A stretch of DNA of 24,776 nt from Silene noctiflora (GCA_009801015.1 VHZZ01003909.1:40277-65052), one strand, 5' to 3'; shown: positions 9,901-18,808, numbered from the stretch's first letter. Notes: a model not told the origin generated them from the sequence alone. A program made the numbers and translations.

Positions 9901-12535
9901 GCGATAAGCAAACCAGAAGAAGGACAGAGGACAATCAATACTGCAACCAATACACCCATAGAGAAAACAAGACATGATCAATAATATTCAATATGATAGG
10001 GAGTGAGACTCGTGTTGTTTAGATTAAAATCACATGCTAATTAAACAAGATATGTTCATTAACATCAAAACAGAAGAAAACTGATGAGGGAGCATCACTA
10101 GCATTGAGGGCCATTGACTACACAGATATATCCTGAAATAATACTTACAAGGCCCTGAGCTTAGTATAACAAAGGATCATCGATTACCAACTACGTGGAG
10201 CTTAATCATGCTGAGGTGCGCCATTTTAAACTAAGGGACGAAGTGATGCTTGTCAATGTGGGTTAGCGAAGCAGCCCACAAAGGCTGTAAATAATTAATG
10301 ATGGTTGATGATGGGGTTAAAGTTGGCTGATTTGCATCAAACCCTCTTGTGTTTGTTCTATCTAAAACCCATTTCCAACAGGAAATGCACTTACCTAATG
10401 GAATGAATGGGGTAATAAAATTTCAATCAGGTCACAAACATCCAATTATGAAAGGTGTTCTTCTGCACACCGCCTTTGATAAAAATAAAAATCAACAGGT
10501 AAAGGTGAGATTATTTGCCTAAATACCTACTTAAAATCAAATTTGGATTTCATCACCTATATCATCAAAAGCATAACAAATTAATCATCAATAATCAGAA
10601 CTTCCAAGTGATTGTGAAAACAACAAAGGTCAAACAGATGGCATCGAACACCAAAGAACGAAAAGGACAGACCTGCATCAGTGCGAGGGCATTGCAGACA
10701 CGGTGGGATTGAGCTGGATTTAAGGAAGGCGGTGAGAGCACTGGGTAAAGAGAGACTATCTCCTGCAACCAGAAATGAAGCAAACTATAAACATAGTATC
10801 TTTCAAGAAAGCTTATCGTACTCAAGCTCCCCATTCAACAATACGATACCCTAACAAAACACAGTTTAATTTTCGACACGCAAAATGGTACAACACATTT
10901 GACGCTCCAAGATTCTCAGGTACAAGCTCTCATAGACAGTGGCACCTACCTATTGTCATAGTGCAGCAGTTGTTACATACCAAAGAAAAGAAAATTGCCG
11001 AGGAAGCTAAATTTTGATATTCCACTCAGATCTGTATTTTTTAGTCGAAGTTGGAGAAAGAGATAATACACAAAGATACAAAATAAACTACTTTTTCACA
11101 TAGAAGAAAGACCGCCATTTTACAATTTTTATCCTTACATTACCCTCCTACGTTCAAAAGTCTTCTGCTTTTTCTCTTTCCCCATAACTCTTCTACGTTT
11201 TCCGGGATTCACAATTTCCCTTCTCTGCTATGCCACCATAGTCATCGATTCATCATGATGGTTTAAATTTTAAGAGATTGTTCCTCTTCTTTTATGCCCT
11301 CTTTTAACTGTTGACTGTTTGTGTAATATTTCGGTTGGCTATTAATTTATTCATTTCTTTACGATCAAACTTGTGCCTAAGACTTAGCCCCTACTCAAGC
11401 ACACTCATGCTTCTTTAAACCAATCTTCAAACTAATTTTCAAAGATTTATGTCAGGACTCAGGATAAAGAGCAAAATGGTTCTCTTACTACTCACAAACT
11501 TTTTGCCTCCTAATCAAGCTAGTTTGCTGACCGAATATGAAATTCTCTGTCCACCCCTCGTCTCATTCAACATTAGCGATTAAACCCACACATGTACCGT
11601 CATTCATGCCAAACATCCCTTAGAAAAAGTTATTTCGGGGATACACAAGCACGAAGTACAATTTGTAGAAATATTTGCAAACACGAATCCTTCTTGTTAA
11701 AAAAAATGCATGAATTATTCCTCAGCTAAATAAAATAGAAGTATCACCTACTTGATCACTCCTACAAATCTTTCCTGAAAATTTGAAATCAGTCACTTAT
11801 TTGAATTATCTAAACCGCCACTAATTACCATTGTATACCGTACAACAGTGGCACAAATAATACCCTACGATCCATTCTACGCCTCATTTAATCCCTAGAA
11901 TCCCTTCTAGTCTTCTACACCTCATTTAATCCCTACAATCCTTTCTACGACTCTTAACTAATAGCAATCACTACAAACAGTGGCACAAATAATAAAATAA
12001 AACCGTCTTCCAGTGTTTTAATATAATGCTTACAATCCCTTCTACGAATCCTTAGCAATCGCAATCCCTTCTACGGCTTTTTAGCACAAAGCATAGAATA
12101 AGACCGTCTTTATTGGTTAAACAATCATTTATACCATCAATAAAAAATAACGACTTGATAAATAACATAACATAACACCGTCTTTATTGGTTAAACACTC
12201 ATTATATATATAAAAAGACCGTCTCACACTGTAAGACGGTTTCACAAAACCAGCATTGTCTCAACTCGATAAACGGTAACGATACGGAGCGAGCGAAATT
12301 CGTAAAGACGGTTTCACACAACCAGCATTGCCTCAACTCGATAAACGGTAACGATACGGAGCGAAATTCGTAACAAAAAAATTCACCTGTAGAAGAGCAG
12401 CAATAGTGCCGAAAGAATTCCAAAGCAACGGAGCCAAATCGTGAAACAATTCTCGTTTCTAATCCACAAAAATCAAATAAAAATCAATTAATTCAACAAA
12501 AACACAAATTCAAAACCGTAAATTCACGAATTGTG

Positions 12536-12571
<36 letters not shown>

Positions 12572-12749
12572 AAACCTTGGAAAGTTCGTGAAGAGCGTTT
12601 TCGCGGCGATCAGGATTGCAAAGATCGAGAATGTAGAGTTCGGCCGAGTGCATCGTTTTACGATCGATTTTCAACAGAGTTCCGTAAGACGCTGCGTTTG
12701 ATGACAGTGTTGAAGATGATGACGGTGATTGTGCTGATAAATTCGACAT
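6965..12749 (-). CDS. CNOT9: CCR4-NOT complex subunit 9 (CAF40/Rcd1-like), 9 exons, intact
   Basis: Armadillo-repeat subunit of the CCR4-NOT complex, which deadenylates mRNA in the cytoplasm and represses translation; in known members it binds the NOT1 scaffold and recruits partners through a concave peptide-binding surface. Exons on the minus strand, in order: 12749-12576, 12458-12387, 10762-10673, 9433-9391, 9155-9049, 8635-8540, 8085-7889, 7798-7729, 7069-6965. They sum to 954 nt, 317 residues plus stop, in frame at every junction, all GT-AG. Visible family blocks: [10 protein letters not shown] (residues 49-58), [18 protein letters not shown] (65-82), [12 protein letters not shown] (83-94), [10 protein letters not shown] (103-112), [13 protein letters not shown] (113-125), [16 protein letters not shown] (127-142), [18 protein letters not shown] (145-162), [20 protein letters not shown] (167-186), [20 protein letters not shown] (201-220), [16 protein letters not shown] (243-258) and [16 protein letters not shown] (284-299). 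Length matches plant homologues (about 310-320). The ATG at 12749 follows AAAA, a good plant start context, and gives the usual Ser-rich variable leader. Oddities: an extra two residues (DK) near 238, and DPTTTRW where the family usually has DPTTRRW. Identification is secure from the conserved blocks; expression is not shown. Confidence 0.97.
7070..7728 (-). other. CNOT9 intron 8, containing a fold-back element
   Basis: The donor is GTAAGT after codon 283 and the acceptor is TTTCAG before DDPTT. The 659-nt intron contains a long inverted repeat (described separately). Confidence 0.9.
7366..7593. repeat. Long near-perfect inverted repeat (MITE-like) in CNOT9 intron 8
   Basis: The left arm (7373-7460), starting CTATAGGATTCGATAACTTT and ending AAATTTTGGTACT, is repeated as reverse complement at 7501-7587 with only about one indel and two substitutions. 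A 40-nt A-rich loop lies between. Weaker pairing (GAATG/CATTC) extends the ends to 7366 and 7593. The direct repeat ACTTGAATGTTCT occurs at 7362 and 7399. No obvious target duplication. Transcribed as part of the CNOT9 pre-mRNA it would form an almost perfect duplex of about 88 bp. Confidence 0.9.
8086..8539 (-). other. CNOT9 intron 6
   Basis: The donor is ACG|GTAAAT and the acceptor is TGCCAG|GTAGC, 454 nt, phase 0. Its minus strand is T/C-rich with long open stretches that continue from the flanking exons, but these have no family similarity beyond the exon borders. Confidence 0.9.
8636..9390 (-). other. CNOT9 introns 4 and 5 around exon 5
   Basis: Intron 5 spans 8636-9048 (GTATGA ... ATGCAG) and intron 4 spans 9156-9390 (GTAAGC ... 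CTGCAG). The 107-nt exon 5 between them encodes the [16 protein letters not shown] and [14 protein letters not shown] blocks. The Ala codon 127 is split G|CT by intron 4. Nothing else is recognisable in these introns. Confidence 0.85.
9434..10672 (-). other. CNOT9 intron 3 (1239 nt)
   Basis: The donor is ATGCAG|GTCTGT and the acceptor is ATGCAG|TGTGTA. It carries a probable Stowaway end near 9854. The rest is AT-rich with no coding or RNA gene that I can recognise. Confidence 0.85.
9750..9854. mobile_element. Stowaway-like MITE remnant, one end only
   Basis: Read on the minus strand, the segment starts TATTCCCTCCACCCCAGTCA and continues TTTGTTTACC, the classic Stowaway terminus (CTCCCTCC after a TA). 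It also has a GTCTCATTCACTTGTTTACC block and an internal duplication of TATGGAATAGG. The opposite end is not visible, so the element is truncated or decayed. Confidence 0.5.
12098..12240. repeat. GACGGTCT-type inverted and direct repeats
   Basis: The string ACCGTCTTTATTGGTTAAACA occurs twice, near 12106 and 12176. Directly after the second, ACCGTCT and AGACGGT (about 12218-12239) form an inverted repeat around CACACTGTA. GACGGTCT fold-backs of this kind are frequent remnants of small DNA transposons in plant introns. Confidence 0.6.
12233..12372. repeat. Tandem duplication of ~70 bp beside the exon 2 donor
   Basis: Copy 1 (12233-12304, 72 bp) and copy 2 (12305-12372, 68 bp) both run AAGACGGTTTCACA, CCAGCATTG, CTCAACTCGATAAACGGTAA, CGATACGGAGCG, AAATTCGTA. 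They differ by two substitutions and one 4-bp GCGA copy-number change. Copy 2 ends only 14 bases from the last base of exon 2. Confidence 0.9.
12536..12569. repeat. A34 homopolymer inside CNOT9 intron 1
   Basis: There are thirty-four consecutive A on the plus strand. In the gene's sense it is a T34 tract starting only 6 bases after the last base of exon 1 (donor AAG|GTTTTC). Intron 1 is only 117 nt (12459-12575), so the tract fills nearly a third of it. Confidence 0.95.
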
Positions 12750-13237
12750 TTTTATTTAATAATTACTGTTCAAATATGTGTAATTTTTTAAGAAAAATTT
12801 GAGTTATTTATTATTAACAGCAACTGTAACCGTACGACGAGGTTGACTAGGGTAAATGTATACCGGTAGGCTCGATCGATTTTTATAAGATTTTACGCGA
12901 CGGTTGGGTCCGGCCCGTCACTCAACCCATCAGGCCCGCTATTTTATAACCCCCCTAAAATTCCCCCCAGGTTGGGTCCGGGTCGCATCACTATGCAGTC
13001 CGACTGACCTGCATGACCCGATCATTCACGGGCCAGTTAAGGGCTCAGTGGGGTGAGTCTGGCATGTTCTCGGGTCAGCCCAGCCCGTGGCCAATTCTAA
13101 GTAGATAATACTCCAGTGTCGAGTCTCATGTGTTATTAGACTTCAAGACATTTGGAGCCAAGTAAGTAACTTGACCTCCCACACTTATTTTTATAATATG
13201 TCCTACTCGGACTGGCTGCTCCATAATGCAAGTAATA
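12750..13237. other. Upstream region of CNOT9 with a GGGTC/GGCCC-rich transposon relic
   Basis: The part next to 12750 must hold the promoter and 5' leader of the minus-strand CNOT9 gene; I see no convincing TATA box. From about 12895 to 13100 the DNA becomes rich in GGGTCCG, CAGCCCGTGGCC and GACCCGATC motifs. It ends in GGCCAATTCTAAGTA, which resembles a hAT-type terminus read on the other strand (TAGAATTGGCCACGGGC). A matching left end is not clear. Confidence 0.45.
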
Positions 13238-13998
13238 NNNNNNNNNNNNNNNNNNNNNNNNNNNNNNNNNNNNNNNNNNNNNNNNNNNNNNNNNNNNNNN
13301 NNNNNNNNNNNNNNNNNNNNNNNNNNNNNNNNNNNNNNNNNNNNNNNNNNNNNNNNNNNNNNNNNNNNNNNNNNNNNNNNNNNNNNNNNNNNNNNNNNNN
13401 NNNNNNNNNNNNNNNNNNNNNNNNNNNNNNNNNNNNNNNNNNNNNNNNNNNNNNNNNNNNNNNNNNNNNNNNNNNNNNNNNNNNNNNNNNNNNNNNNNNN
13501 NNNNNNNNNNNNNNNNNNNNNNNNNNNNNNNNNNNNNNNNNNNNNNNNNNNNNNNNNNNNNNNNNNNNNNNNNNNNNNNNNNNNNNNNNNNNNNNNNNNN
13601 NNNNNNNNNNNNNNNNNNNNNNNNNNNNNNNNNNNNNNNNNNNNNNNNNNNNNNNNNNNNNNNNNNNNNNNNNNNNNNNNNNNNNNNNNNNNNNNNNNNN
13701 NNNNNNNNNNNNNNNNNNNNNNNNNNNNNNNNNNNNNNNNNNNNNNNNNNNNNNNNNNNNNNNNNNNNNNNNNNNNNNNNNNNNNNNNNNNNNNNNNNNN
13801 NNNNNNNNNNNNNNNNNNNNNNNNNNNNNNNNNNNNNNNNNNNNNNNNNNNNNNNNNNNNNNNNNNNNNNNNNNNNNNNNNNNNNNNNNNNNNNNNNNNN
13901 NNNNNNNNNNNNNNNNNNNNNNNNNNNNNNNNNNNNNNNNNNNNNNNNNNNNNNNNNNNNNNNNNNNNNNNNNNNNNNNNNNNNNNNNNNNNNNNNNN
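13238..13998. other. Assembly gap, 761 N
   Basis: An unbroken run of N. It is abutted on the right by a run of 27 A (13999-14025), so the gap probably ended at a homopolymer. Apparent long open frames through it are artefacts. Confidence 1.
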
Positions 13999-14025
13999 AA
14001 AAAAAAAAAAAAAAAAAAAAAAAAA

Positions 14026-14178
14026 GACTTCAAGACCTTTATTTCTTGTGACACGGCTTCGAATCTTCAATCCATTTAGGAGCAGATTTGGCTTGAGCAT
14101 ACGAACTTGGTTCATGTGCCTCAACCACATTACATAACAACATGACATAAATTTTGTCGACATATATCCAAGTTATTA
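14026..14178. other. Short unassigned segment after the gap
   Basis: An open frame on the minus strand (MSTKFMSCCYVMWLRHMNQV and onward) runs into the poly-A/N boundary. The words GACTTCAAGAC occur on both sides of the gap (13139 and 14026), so the gap may contain a repeat or have duplicated edges. I do not recognise a gene. Confidence 0.3.
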
Positions 14179-14468
14179 AGGGGTCGTTTGGTTAACTACT
14201 TAGGAATGTAATGGATTAAAATGAAAAACCATAGAAATATGGGGTTTCAATTTCATATCTTTCAAAACATGTTTGGTTCATTAGAAAAATAAACATAAAA
14301 TAATGGAATTAGAATCCATGGGAAGGAGGTGGGTATGGGATTTCAAAGGGTTGAGGTGAAATTAAAATCCTGATAGATTTTAATTTCATTCCAAAATGCT
14401 TTAACCAAAAACTAGAATTACTAAAATTCATTCAATTTCATTCCAAACCTCCCAAACAAACACTCCCT
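14179..14468. mobile_element. MITE with GGGGTCGTTTGGTT/CAAACAAACACTCCC ends
   Basis: The left end AGGGGTCGTTTGG and the right end CCAAACAAACACTCCCT are an imperfect terminal inverted repeat. Both flanks are TTA/TAA, as in PIF/Harbinger (Tourist) MITEs. The interior is AT-rich with paired ATTAAAAT/ATTTTAAT and TTTCAATTTCAT/ATTCAATTTCATTCC segments. No coding capacity. Superfamily assignment is tentative because the 3-bp duplication cannot be fixed. Confidence 0.65.
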
Positions 14469-14594
14469 TAAAACCTTGACATGTATAGCCGAAGGTAGGT
14501 GAGCAACTGAGGGTGGCCAGGGAAAATGAAAACCTTGTAATTTAACATTTGGCTTTCCTTTACAATCTACAAATCGTTATTATCACACTATTAC

Positions 14595-14884
14595 TAAGGC
14601 TGTGTTTGGATTAAGAGATTTGGAAGGAAAAGGAGGAGAGAGAATTGAAATGATGAGAAATCCATTGTCTGATTAGCAAATGAAGGTAGAGCCGTAGAGA
14701 TATTTGGAGGGGAGGATAAATGGATCACTCTATTTCCCTCCAACAAAGCAAATTATTTCTCTACCAACATAGGCAAGATTTGGCGATAAATCAACTCCTC
14801 CATTCTCCCTTCCCTCACCTCCCCTTCCTTTCACTTCCCTCTCCCCTCCCTTTCCATCCTTTTTTTCTATCCAAACAAGACTTA
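14595..14884. mobile_element. MITE with TGTGTTTGGAT/ATCCAAACAAGA ends
   Basis: TAAGGCTGTGTTTGGAT at the left pairs with ATCCAAACAAGACTTA at the right. The pairing continues as GGAAGGAAAAGGAGG versus CCCTCCCTTTCCATCC. The element is about 290 bp and non-coding. Only some 125 bp separate it from the MITE at 14179-14468. TAA-like flanks again suggest a Harbinger/Tourist-type relic. Confidence 0.65.
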
Positions 14885-15560
14885 AAGGTTCAGCCGTAAA
14901 AGTAACAAACTAATAATTTATAAAATTTACTAATTATTTATGGTAAAGAATAATGAATACAAATAAATTATTAATAAATACTAATAATTTATAAAATTTT
15001 ATTTATAAATGATAATAATTCACGTTTATAATTTTTGTTAAATACAGTAACATTTAAAATTTATTAAAATAACAACTCATAAAATATGGCACAATTTCTT
15101 ATTGTGCTAAAAATAACAATCAATTTGAACATGTATTTTTTTTTAATTACCTTAACCATATCTTAATCTTTTGTATTTAATCACACCATTTCAATTATTT
15201 TTTGTTAGTTTTAATCAGTATACTTTAGTTTAATCTTGTATAAGTCAATTATTTTTTTAAACCGGACGAGTAATAACTAACAAGACAAAATAGCAACTGA
15301 AACTTAGTTAACAAGAAGACATATCATATCAAAGGTGAAGAAAAAGAAGAATATGAAGGAATAGATTTCATTAAATTTAAATAATGTGTTCCGTATTCGA
15401 AATTTTACGGGATACCGTGTCCGTCTACGCTTTGATGCTACCTAGACAGTAGGTGCGGCGGCATGCTGAATTGAGTAGATGTCTCACTGTCATACACTGT
15501 ACTGCGATACTGTCCTATACTTCTCCGTAATATATTTCTGTGTACGGATTGGTTAATTTT
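14885..15560. other. Very AT-rich intergenic region
   Basis: The segment 14900-15250 is dominated by repeated ATAATTTATAAAATTT-type strings, with no gene visible. From 15390 to 15560 composition becomes more balanced, with repeats of the words GATACTGTC and CATACTGTC; this leads into the pyrimidine-rich segment at 15570. Confidence 0.4.
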
Positions 15561-15569
15561 TTACTGATA

Positions 15570-15758
15570 CTGTCATATACTCTCCATTTCCCAACACCTG
15601 TTTCTGTTTCTCCCCTTCTTCATTCACCAAATCACTCATTTCTTTCTTGCTTTTTCACCATTCTCCTGACTCCTCCATCACTTTCCTCTGTAACTTAGTC
15701 TCATTTTTTCAAATTTTTTTAGTGTTAATAATCATGAGAAATACTCCGGAATCGGTAG
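15570..15758 (+). other. Possible truncated promoter/5' leader cut by a transposon end
   Basis: A CT-rich stretch (CTCCATTTCCCAACACCTG, TTTCTGTTTCTCCCCTTCTTC and onward) looks like a plant 5' leader. Two in-frame ATGs follow (15647 and 15734), but the reading frame runs only to 15844 and its last part is in transposon-like sequence starting TAGACCTGATAAA at 15759. A first exon lost by insertion or rearrangement is possible; evidence is compositional only. Confidence 0.25.
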
Positions 15759-15841
15759 TAGACCTGATAAAATTGACTCGATTAGAATTTGTCGAATTCA
15801 ACTCGAATTGTACTATCTATAAAGTTATGCCCAATATAAAG
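15759..15841. mobile_element. hAT-like terminus (TAGACCTG), one-ended
   Basis: TAGACCTGATAAAATTGACTCG matches the terminal repeats of the elements at 3630 and 5981 at the first eight bases and in the following GATAAA/GGTAAA block. No matching opposite end or 8-bp duplication was found; a GACCC-rich patch at 16314-16336 could be the other side. Confidence 0.4.
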
Positions 15842-16595
15842 TGATCTACTACGGTGTATAAAATATGGACTTATTTATTAACGTCTTAAAAAGTATGGGT
15901 CAGTCTATTATCTAAGTGTAAATACCCATTAGATTTCTAAATGGCGCATTAGATTAAGTAGACGGTATATAGGCACCTGGTTATGGTCCCTAGTAGCACA
16001 CAATAACCTAATCTCCCCCCACATCCCATCAGTAGAGAGATCCCTATTGGTATGTGTGTCTACTAGAAGACCTAATCCCCCACATCCCATCAGACTGTTC
16101 ATCCCAACCTTTCGTCATGTAATTCAGGTACGTTTCCGCATCTAATATTATTTACCGAATAATTTAGTATGAAGTTTATGATCTCTGTTCGGATTAAATC
16201 TAACATATTGAGTATTGACCGTCAGAATTTGTGTTTATATAGACACACTCCGTCATCCTTTTATCACTGGACCCATCCTGAATTCTTACAAACCTAAATA
16301 ATCTGAATTCGAATCGACCCAACCCGACCCGATTGATCTGTTTGTATGTGATGTTATTCGATAATACTTCAAGTCAAATTCTCATTTAAGACGAGTATAT
16401 ATCCGTCTTAAAATTAAAATGGGTCAAATATATTTACGTGGGATGAATAATACAAAACATAATGCATAAGGAAATGTATCAGATCAGTCCTATAGTGCCC
16501 ATATCGGCCATATGTGATGATATTTGACAAAAAGTAGAATGGATAATAAGGAAGATTAGTTCGGCTTTTCGCAACTTAATTAATTTATATGGACA
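15842..16595. other. Intergenic region with a short direct repeat and a palindrome
   Basis: CCTAATCTCCCCCCACATCC is repeated about 60 bp later as CCTAATCCCCCACATCC, both followed by CATCAG (about 16008-16092). A perfect inverted repeat TTAAGACG (16386-16393) and CGTCTTAA (16404-16411) has a 10-base loop. A GACCCAACCCGACCCGATTG patch lies near 16316. No gene is seen. Confidence 0.5.
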
Positions 16596-16626
16596 CTAGT
16601 TTTATTCCCGTGCAAAATATGCACGG
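16596..16626 (-). mobile_element. Candidate Helitron 3' end
   Basis: Read on the minus strand: CCGTGCA, a 5-base loop, TGCACGG, then GAATAAAA and CTAG followed by T. A GC-rich hairpin some 8-12 bases before CTRR with a T outside is the Helitron 3' signature. The 5' end (TC after an A) should lie to the right in plus coordinates; I could not fix it. Confidence 0.45.
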
Positions 16627-16659
16627 ATGGTACAATACCAACCAGGAGTCTTATAACTA

Positions 16660-17040
16660 TTGTTAAAATTACTTTTCTTTAATCAAGTCAAACTCGTACA
16701 GGTTTGTAGAAGTCGAAAGTCGTGCAATTTTAAAATGAAATTTTTGACATGTGCATGTTAACAAAAAATAATAAATAAAAAAATTGACATGTTTTTTATT
16801 TAGTGCCGATTGTAAATTAGTGAAATAGGAAAAAAATGAAACTTGCGACTTGTGCACATTTAAAATGAAAATCGCAATTTGTGCATGTTTAATATGAAAA
16901 TTTGATCCGTGAATTTTTAAATTGAAAATTATGAAAATTTTGACCCGTGCATTTTTAAATTGAAAATTGTGATTCGTTTTTCTTTTAGTGCTTCTTATTA
17001 TTAATTAGTGAAATGGGACAAAATGAAAAATACGGCTCGT
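16660..17040. repeat. Degenerate ~38-bp repeats around TTTTAAATTGAAAATT
   Basis: Variants of CCGTGCATTTTTAAATTGAA and AAAATTTTGAC recur near 16735, 16860, 16890, 16910 and 16950. They lie inside the stretch that would belong to the Helitron-like element if its minus-strand orientation is right. Confidence 0.45.
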
Positions 17041-17706
17041 GTACGATTTAAAAAGATTTAGTCAAATCAGTTACAAAACTTTTGGATATCGATCTGAACT
17101 AAAACTTTTTTAGGGTTTCTTCTAATATCAAATATAATAAAAAAAATCCCCTTTCACACTTTTCTCTTGCCTGCCGTCTCATATATATCCATCCATAACA
17201 AAAGGCTCTCAAATTTTTATCTCTTTTATTATCCTTTCCTCGTCAAGAAAATATTGAGTATTATATATCTAATTTTGTTCCTTTTCTAATTGTTTCATCT
17301 ATATCTCTCTCTTCCTGGTTATGTATGAAACTATAAATTTTGGAATAATATTTTAAATTGTTGGTACATTTAATTTTGAATTCTGAAAAATAATTTTTTA
17401 GATCGTTTAGGAGAATTTTGTTAAACTCATCCAATCTTTGAGTTAGATTTGTCATGAAAGTAATCATTCATATTGAAATGTGCTTATATATCGGGTGTAT
17501 GCTTTACAAACAATTTTTAATTTTTTGCTATTCAACTTTGTATATCTAATGTTTCGTAATTACTAAAGTTATACTCCGTACATGAATTATTTTCTTACCA
17601 AATTTTTTTCTCTTTGATTAATTTTTGTTTTTTAAGAATATTTTTCACTTTTTTTTTTTTTTTTATATTTGCTTTTTATTAGTATTTTTTATTTTTATGT
17701 ATTATG

Positions 17707-17749
<43 letters not shown>

Positions 17750-18008
17750 TGACTCGTTAATTTTACTGTCGATTATATTTTTTTTTCAGAATATTCACCG
17801 GTTATTGTTTTCAGTATTCGTTTTTCAAATTTATGTTTATAGATATAGTTTTTAATGGTCGCTCTATTATTCACAAATTATTATTCACAAATTATGGTAG
17901 TAATCATAAGGGAATTAAATGTCATCAAAGAACATGGTAGTCCCTACACAAACAAAAAGATTTTTAGTCCCTAAAAAGAGAGAACCAATAGAAAAGCTAT
18001 AAATATGA
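17041..18008. other. AT-rich intergenic region with a TTA microsatellite
   Basis: It contains T-runs near 17650, a long uninterrupted TTA/ATT trinucleotide run at about 17711-17749, and no credible gene. The leucine-rich open frame across it is only a translation of the microsatellite. Confidence 0.6.
17711..17749. repeat. (TTA)n microsatellite, about 13 units
   Basis: Perfect trinucleotide run ending at TTTGACTCG. It is likely to be polymorphic between individuals. Confidence 0.95.
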
Positions 18009-18010
18009 TA

Positions 18011-18268
18011 CTCCCTCCATTCAACTCCACACTACACTTATCTATTTTGCACACTATTCACAAATGATCTTTCAAGTTCATTTTTCTCTCAATACATAAG
18101 TAAAAATATATTCACGTGGGATCTTATTTGATTCGTCTTGACGAGTACATTATAAATATCTAACTTTTATATTTTTTGCAAATATGTAGCTAAAGATATT
18201 TAACGCCCAAAATCCGCGTTGGCAAACGTGAAAAAAGAAATGTGTAGTGTGGAGTTAAATGGAGGGAA
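18011..18268. mobile_element. Stowaway MITE, 258 bp
   Basis: The left end CTCCCTCCATTCAACTCCAC and the right end GTGGAGTTAAATGGAGGGAA are nearly perfect inverted repeats, flanked by TA dinucleotides (18009-18010 and 18269-18270). CTCCCTCC termini, TA duplication and this size are the Stowaway (Tc1/mariner) signature. Inner segments ACACTACACTT/GTGTAGTGT extend the pairing. Non-coding. Confidence 0.92.
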
Positions 18269-18400
18269 TAATTTTTAGTGATTTTTTTTTTCTACTTTTG
18301 TAACTTAACTAACTACATTCATCTCACTATGATCTTTGAGTTGCTTTTGACTTTTGAGCACAATATTTAAGGGAAAGAGAATATATGGTTACTTTTCAAG

Positions 18401-18581
18401 CAGTAAAGATCCTCTGTCCTATATTTGTGTTTCATTCTGTGTGCCCCACCACTTATCTTCTGATACATCACTTACTTCAAATAAAAATTATACAACAACT
18501 ATACTAATGTGTTGATGTGTCAACATGTGTATGGAGTGAGACACAGAATGGGACACCAAATGGGACAGAGGATCCTTACTG
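18401..18581. mobile_element. Mutator-type MITE, 181 bp, 9-bp target duplication
   Basis: The ends CAGTAAAGATCCTCTGTCC and GGACAGAGGATCCTTACTG are 19-bp inverted repeats with one mismatch. Both flanks carry CTTTTCAAG (18392-18400 and 18582-18590). An exact 9-bp duplication is characteristic of Mutator-like elements. Inner pairing includes TTCATTCTGTGTG/ACACAGAATGGG. It encodes nothing. Confidence 0.92.
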
Positions 18582-18689
18582 CTTTTCAAGGAGGGTGTGT
18601 GGAGTAAGAGACCAGAGCTAATCCGAATCCCATTTATAGTTACAAACTGATTGTTATTCATAAATAACTTGATAATAACTGACCTGAAA

Positions 18690-18808
18690 ATGGCCGGAAC
18701 CCGAAATAACCAAACCCGACTCGACTCGAACTCTACAAGCCCGAAATGACCAAACCCGAAATTGACCAAACCTAAATCCAACCCAATTAACCTATTTACC
18801 AAGTTTAC
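18690..18808. mobile_element. hAT-like relic, one end, ACCCGAA-rich
   Basis: On the minus strand the segment begins TAAACTTGGTAAATAGGTTA, close to the TAGACCTGGTAAATCGGGTC end of the element at 3630. It continues in CCGAAATGACCAAACCCGAA repeats. The other terminus and a target duplication are not visible. Confidence 0.5.

Larger units (their letters stand above)
10763..12386 (-). other. CNOT9 intron 2 (1624 nt)
   Basis: The longest intron, donor CTACAG|GTGAAT and acceptor TTGCAG|GAGATA. Its donor-proximal part contains GACGG-type repeats and a 70-bp tandem duplication (separate entries). The middle (about 11860-12100) has loosely repeated CCCTTCTACG/CTCATTTAATCCCTA motifs. No other gene is seen. 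Confidence 0.85.

Noticed and set aside
12202..12423. 73-residue minus-strand frame with a duplicated [13 protein letters not shown] block
   Set aside because: The duplication is the translated 70-bp tandem repeat in intron 2, and the first part is exon 2 in the wrong frame.
13999..14025. Poly-A as the tail of a processed retrogene
   Set aside because: No gene-like sequence or target duplication can be tied to it; it only borders an assembly gap, so the origin is undetermined.
13126..14163. Open frames of about 280-345 codons across the centre
   Set aside because: They consist mostly of undefined residues from the 761-base N gap.
17625..17855. Leucine/phenylalanine-rich small membrane protein
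   Set aside because: It is the translation of a T-rich stretch and a TTA microsatellite.
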